From the NCBI GenBank assembly GCA_002332795.1, contig DDBP01000008.1:1-24163 (forward strand): DNA of 24,163 nt, in the 5' to 3' direction. Every line of letters starts with the position of its first letter. Positions within the stretch are counted from its first letter, which is position 1. The notes below the pieces were generated by a model. It was not told the DNA's origin and searched no databases. It saw nothing but the letters and a program-made list of their open reading frames with translations. Positions 20,814 through 24,163 of this stretch are shown here, one piece after another. The DNA is from Anaerolineales bacterium UBA2029. GTDB lineage: Bacteria > Chloroflexota > Anaerolineae > Aggregatilineales > Aggregatilineaceae. Position numbers and translations under genes: made by a program.

Positions 20814-22754
20814 TCACTTGCGCAGGCGCGGGAACTCCGGCCCACCCTCCAGAATTAATACGTGCCCGTTCCCCAGGCTGACATCCAGATGCACCGCGCC
20901 GTGCCCCACATGAGTCACGTCAGTCCCCCACAGAGGAGCCAACGCGCACTGGCAGACGGGCAGGTAGACGCGCCCGTCCTCTCGCGCCTCAAAGGTCGCG
21001 CTGGCCACGGCGACCAGCGTGTGTTCAGCGTTCTGCCGCGCGAAGATCAGGAAGCCCGGATTCTCGCTATAGCCGACAAAGAAGGTGGCTGGGTCAGGGT
21101 CGCTGAGCAGGGCTACGTACTTCTGCCGCAACTGCAGTGCATAGCGCACCGAATTCACCAGGTTGTCGGGGCGCGTCCAATCGAACGCCCAGGCGCTGAA
21201 CAGCGGCAGTTTTTCCGCAGGATAGGCGCCAATCATTTCGTCTGTGAAGCCCAGTCCTGTGTTGATGGGCTGTGTCTCCATCAGCTCGAAGCCACTGTGA
21301 ATGAAAGGCACACCTGGCAGCAGCACACTCAACGCCAGGGCAAAGTGCACGTACTGCAACGGAAAAGGACGGGCCGCCGCCCGCGGAGTATTGTGATTCT
21401 CCGCCGTGGCAAAGAACGGCAACGGCAGCCGCTCATGGGCCAACCGGTTCAGAAAAGCGCGCAATTTCTCCGGTTGGTGGAAGTCGAACAGCAGGTAACC
21501 CACGACGGCGTTGTATCCCTCGTCTACGCTCTGCTGCCCGATGACGAAGTTCTCGTCCCAGAAGGCGAAATCCGGATTGATGGCCCGTGCCGAAGCCACA
21601 ATGCGCTGTTTGAGCGGCCTGGGCAACGCATGGCCCATGTCAATCATGACCCCATCAATCCCAAAGGTTTGCTGATAGTGCGGGATCACGCCCGCGATCG
21701 CATCCCACAGACCCGCGACCGCGTTCTCCGGACGTGCCAGCCGCTCGTCATACATACGGATGGTGTTGTAGGCCATGTAGTTGAAATCCGGATGGTCGTA
21801 CATGCGCAGATAGGTGACGTCCGTCCACGGCGGCTGATTGTCGTCCGGTGGCCAATCGGTGAACGCGCCGGGGATACGCACCCTGGTACCATCGTCCAAC
21901 GCGCCCAGCCAGCGTCCTTCTTCCATCCACACCCGGTCAGGGCGCGGCGGCAGGGTGAACATGGCCCGGTACTGGCCCGACGGGGGCGGCAGTTGAGAGA
22001 AATCGTGTGCCGCAACCTTGGCCTTGATCGCTGCCATTTCCGCCCCTGAGAAGAGGGGGTTCCCGTAGGTAGCTGAATCAGCGCTGCCCGGCTGCCGGTC
22101 TGGCACATCGGCGCGAATCCAGTAGAACCATTCCGGATGCTGCCCAATCCACGCCCCGTCCTTCGATGACGTACGCAGCACAAACTCCATCACCACGCGC
22201 ATACCCAGCCGGTGCGCCGCCTCGACAAACCCGGCGAAGAGCGCGTCGGCGGATAACCCCAGCGCCGGCTCTGCCAGATTCTCGTCCAGCACGTAGGGAT
22301 CGCGGATGGCATAGGGTGATCCCAGCGTCCCTTTCTTGCCATCCTGTCCCACCGCCGTGATCGGCAGCAGGTGAATCGTGTTGACACCCAGGCTCTGAAT
22401 GTAGGGCAGCAAGGCAATGCTCTTGAGCAGGGTACCCGTCTCGCGCCAACCATCCGCAGAGGGGCCGATAGACAATGTCCCGTCGTGAGCATGATCATAA
22501 GCCGCGGTGACGCGCGGAAACATGTTGTAGACAATGGCCCGTTGCGTCCAATCCCCGTTACCATTCCCCTGCACCAACGGGCGTGGCGGCTGCGCAGCGA
22601 TCCACTCCAGTTTGGAGCGATAGAAATCATAAGGGTTGACGGCACGCGCCGCGGTGGTTTGATGATCAATCCACAGGCCCGGCACATGATAGGGCTGTGT
22701 CAGGTCGCGGCGACGTTGCCGCAGGGTCTCAATGATCTGCAACAAAGCATCCAT
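20814..22754 (-). CDS. GH13-like alpha-amylase superfamily protein with altered active-site motifs
   Basis: From the ATG at 22754 (GGAG 9 bases upstream) it has 646 residues, no signal peptide, and is probably cytoplasmic. The alpha-amylase barrel is clear: VYNMFPRVTAAYDH, IQSLGVNTIHLLPIT, LGSPYAIRDPYVLDE, AAHRLGMRVVMEFVLRTSS and HPEWFYWIRADVP. Parts resemble GlgE-type maltosyltransferases, but the long GlgE N-terminal domains are missing. Nucleophile D372 (GVMIDMGHALP) and acid/base E401 (FAFWDENFV) are present. The Arg two residues before the nucleophile is Met (M370). The third catalytic Asp of the NHD motif is Asn (AENHNTPR, N455). A C-terminal beta domain follows (~560-646). An upstream GTG (22802) lies in the neighbouring terminator region and is rejected. 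Activity and substrate cannot be assigned; an alpha-glucan or maltose role is possible. Confidence 0.85.
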   Translation of the reverse strand: MDALLQIIETLRQRRRDLTQPYHVPGLWIDHQTTAARAVNPYDFYRSKLEWIAAQPPRPLVQGNGNGDWTQRAIVYNMFPRVTAAYDHAHDGTLSIGPSADGWRETGTLLKSIALLPYIQSLGVNTIHLLPITAVGQDGKKGTLGSPYAIRDPYVLDENLAEPALGLSADALFAGFVEAAHRLGMRVVMEFVLRTSSKDGAWIGQHPEWFYWIRADVPDRQPGSADSATYGNPLFSGAEMAAIKAKVAAHDFSQLPPPSGQYRAMFTLPPRPDRVWMEEGRWLGALDDGTRVRIPGAFTDWPPDDNQPPWTDVTYLRMYDHPDFNYMAYNTIRMYDERLARPENAVAGLWDAIAGVIPHYQQTFGIDGVMIDMGHALPRPLKQRIVASARAINPDFAFWDENFVIGQQSVDEGYNAVVGYLLFDFHQPEKLRAFLNRLAHERLPLPFFATAENHNTPRAAARPFPLQYVHFALALSVLLPGVPFIHSGFELMETQPINTGLGFTDEMIGAYPAEKLPLFSAWAFDWTRPDNLVNSVRYALQLRQKYVALLSDPDPATFFVGYSENPGFLIFARQNAEHTLVAVASATFEAREDGRVYLPVCQCALAPLWGTDVTHVGHGAVHLDVSLGNGHVLILEGGPEFPRLRK

Positions 22755-22804
22755 GCAAACTTGCTCCGACAGTGCAACGTTGTCCCAACTCTGTCCGCGC
22801 ACAC

Positions 22805-22827
22805 AAAAAAGGGAGACATGCTCCCTT
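22805..22827 (-). terminator. Terminator of the LCP gene
   Basis: AAGGGAG (22809-22815) and CTCCCTT (22821-22827) form a perfect 7-bp hairpin with a 5-base loop. On the minus strand a T-run (22810-22805) follows. It is ~30 bases after the LCP stop, separating that gene from the GH13-like gene. Confidence 0.88.
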
Positions 22828-22857
22828 CTGTGTTTCCGGCTACAGTGTAGCCCGACG

Positions 22858-24138
22858 TTATTGATTGTAATCTGGCCCGAAGACCTCGGCCATCAGCGGT
22901 CCCAGCTTGGACCGGTTGGGAATCAGAATATCCTGGCCCTGCCAGTTGGTCGGAATGACGTATTCCCAGCCGACCACCCCACTGCGATAGTTCGAAGTGG
23001 GAATGTCCTTCACCCACCACGCCAGTTGCAGAATCTGCTCCAGCGACAGGCCCGTGTCAATCCCCTTGCTCAGCTCCGACCACAAGGTGGGCGCTTGCAT
23101 GGCCAGCTCCGGGATCATGTTAAAAGCCAGCACCTTGTCGCGAATGGCGTAGAGCACCTGTTGCTGGCGACGGTTGCGATCGATGTCGTCCGTCGAGTGA
23201 CGACTGCGCGCATATTTCAGCGCGGTGGCCCCATCCATCTGATGCCAGCCCGCTTCGATGTAGAAAGGATCATACCCGTAATTCATGTCGGGATAGAGCG
23301 GGTCGTAGATGTCGTAGGGCACTTCGATATTGATTCCGCCAATGAGATCAATGATGCGGATGAACGTCTCGAAATTCACCATCACGTACTCATTGACGCG
23401 GATACCGAAGTTGTACTGCACCGTCTGCATGGCCAGGCGCGGCCCACCTCCCGGCCCTTCCAACTCACCGGCGCTGTAGGCGGTGTTGATGCGCTGCGGC
23501 CCATAACCCGGCACGTCAACGAACAGATCGCGCGGGATGCTGAGCATGCCCACACTGTTGGTCTTGGGATCCAGGCTGATGAGTATCATCGTGTCGGTGC
23601 GCACCGACGCTCCAAATTCACCCGGACGCCAGTCCATACCCATTACCAGCACCGTGAACCGCTCTTTGCCGTCCCAGGGGCGGATGATCATGCTTTCGCC
23701 GTTGCCCAGCATCCCGCCGACCGGCATATCGCCCGACGCTTCCAGAATGCCCCCCGGCCCATAGAGCACCGACGTCGGTTCGACCGGCGGAGCGCTGGTC
23801 GCCACGGTCCCTTCAGCGCCGCGCGTGGCCTGCAGCAGGAAGAACACAATCATGCTGGAAATGATAGTGATTCCCAGCAACGCCGAGGCGATGATCACCC
23901 ACGCCCACTCATCGGGCGCCCCCAGTTCGCGGCGCACTTTGCGGCGTTCGACACGGTCGCGTACGCGCCGCCCCCGCCGCGACCGCCGCAATTCTGCTTC
24001 GGATACCGGCATGGCAGCCGGAGCGCCAGGGAAACTATACCAGTGTCCCCCACCAGACGAGCGCGAACTGCCCCCAGGTTTGGGTGCAGGGATGGGATCG
24101 AGATGGGGCTGGGTTTGAATCGGGTCGTCAGAAGTCAT
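22858..24138 (-). CDS. LytR-CpsA-Psr (LCP) family cell-envelope ligase
   Basis: LCP proteins transfer undecaprenyl-linked glycopolymers to the cell wall. From the ATG at 24138 (GGGAG 6 bases upstream; a GTG just before it is less well placed) it has 426 residues. Residues 1-78 are cytoplasmic: a Pro/Gly/Ser-rich start, then a very basic stretch (RRSRRGRRVRDRVERRKVRR). One helix (79-102) leads to the extracytoplasmic LCP domain: FTVLVMGMD, VRTDTMILISLDP (R180, D182), MLSIPRDLFVDVPGYG (R203), RINTAYSAGE, GGINIEVP, and ALKYARSRHSTDDIDRNRRQ. The conserved Arg and Asp residues that hold the pyrophosphate and metal are present. TGATG at 24140-24136 means a gene ending just outside the window could be coupled to it. 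Its acceptor in this organism is unknown. Confidence 0.95.
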   Translation of the reverse strand: MTSDDPIQTQPHLDPIPAPKPGGSSRSSGGGHWYSFPGAPAAMPVSEAELRRSRRGRRVRDRVERRKVRRELGAPDEWAWVIIASALLGITIISSMIVFFLLQATRGAEGTVATSAPPVEPTSVLYGPGGILEASGDMPVGGMLGNGESMIIRPWDGKERFTVLVMGMDWRPGEFGASVRTDTMILISLDPKTNSVGMLSIPRDLFVDVPGYGPQRINTAYSAGELEGPGGGPRLAMQTVQYNFGIRVNEYVMVNFETFIRIIDLIGGINIEVPYDIYDPLYPDMNYGYDPFYIEAGWHQMDGATALKYARSRHSTDDIDRNRRQQQVLYAIRDKVLAFNMIPELAMQAPTLWSELSKGIDTGLSLEQILQLAWWVKDIPTSNYRSGVVGWEYVIPTNWQGQDILIPNRSKLGPLMAEVFGPDYNQ

Positions 24139-24163
24139 CACGTGCTCCCATTGAGCCTCATGC

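Overview
The window is a gene-dense, GC-rich bacterial chromosome segment with no mobile elements, rRNA or CRISPR arrays. The best guess for the source is a member of the Chloroflexota (Anaerolineae-like). This is inferred from the mix of genes: extracellular LamG/DUF1080-like proteins with TPR and lone receiver proteins, two DegV genes beside fakA, a long RecG, a GSI-alpha-type glutamine synthetase and an LCP protein. No single sequence marker proves the phylum. Promoters match the SigA consensus well; those before rpmF and the tRNA are near-perfect.

Left block (1-7159, all minus strand). ftsK has its own promoter. After it comes a second transcription unit: a receiver-only response regulator, a membrane-anchored TPR protein, a secreted LamG/DUF1080-like protein, a five-helix membrane protein ending in a related domain, and mtaB, which runs off the left edge. 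Gaps inside the unit are short except for about 96 bp before the secreted protein, where an internal promoter is possible.

Central block (7362-17375, plus strand except rpmB). Order: rpe, rpmB (reversed), an asp23/yloU-like gene, fakA, degV, degV, recG, coaD, a coiled-coil protein, rpmF, fabD. This resembles the widely conserved rpe-rpmB-yloU-yloV-recG and coaD-rpmF / plsX-fabD neighbourhoods, but two degV genes are inserted and rsmD, yceD (DUF177) and plsX are absent. FakA and the DegV proteins form a fatty-acid kinase module. With coaD (CoA) and fabD (malonyl-ACP) nearby, the block leans towards acyl-chain supply for lipids. FakA and the first DegV both carry substitutions at family-conserved functional positions.

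Right block (17376-20753, plus strand). A regulated-looking glutamine synthetase, a moaB/mogA-type molybdopterin gene, a tRNA with anticodon CAT, a 109-residue orphan protein and a short adenylate kinase. Most have their own promoter and terminator, so these look like single-gene units.

Far right (20814-24138, minus strand). An LCP-family cell-envelope ligase, its terminator, then a GH13-like (alpha-amylase superfamily) protein. The GH13-like protein keeps the nucleophile and acid/base residues but has lost two other near-invariant active-site residues. It ends convergently with adk at a shared hairpin.

The most interesting signals are the divergent FakA/DegV/DegV module, the GH13-like protein with altered catalytic motifs, the receiver/TPR/LamG operon, and regulatory structures around glnA and between rpmF and fabD.
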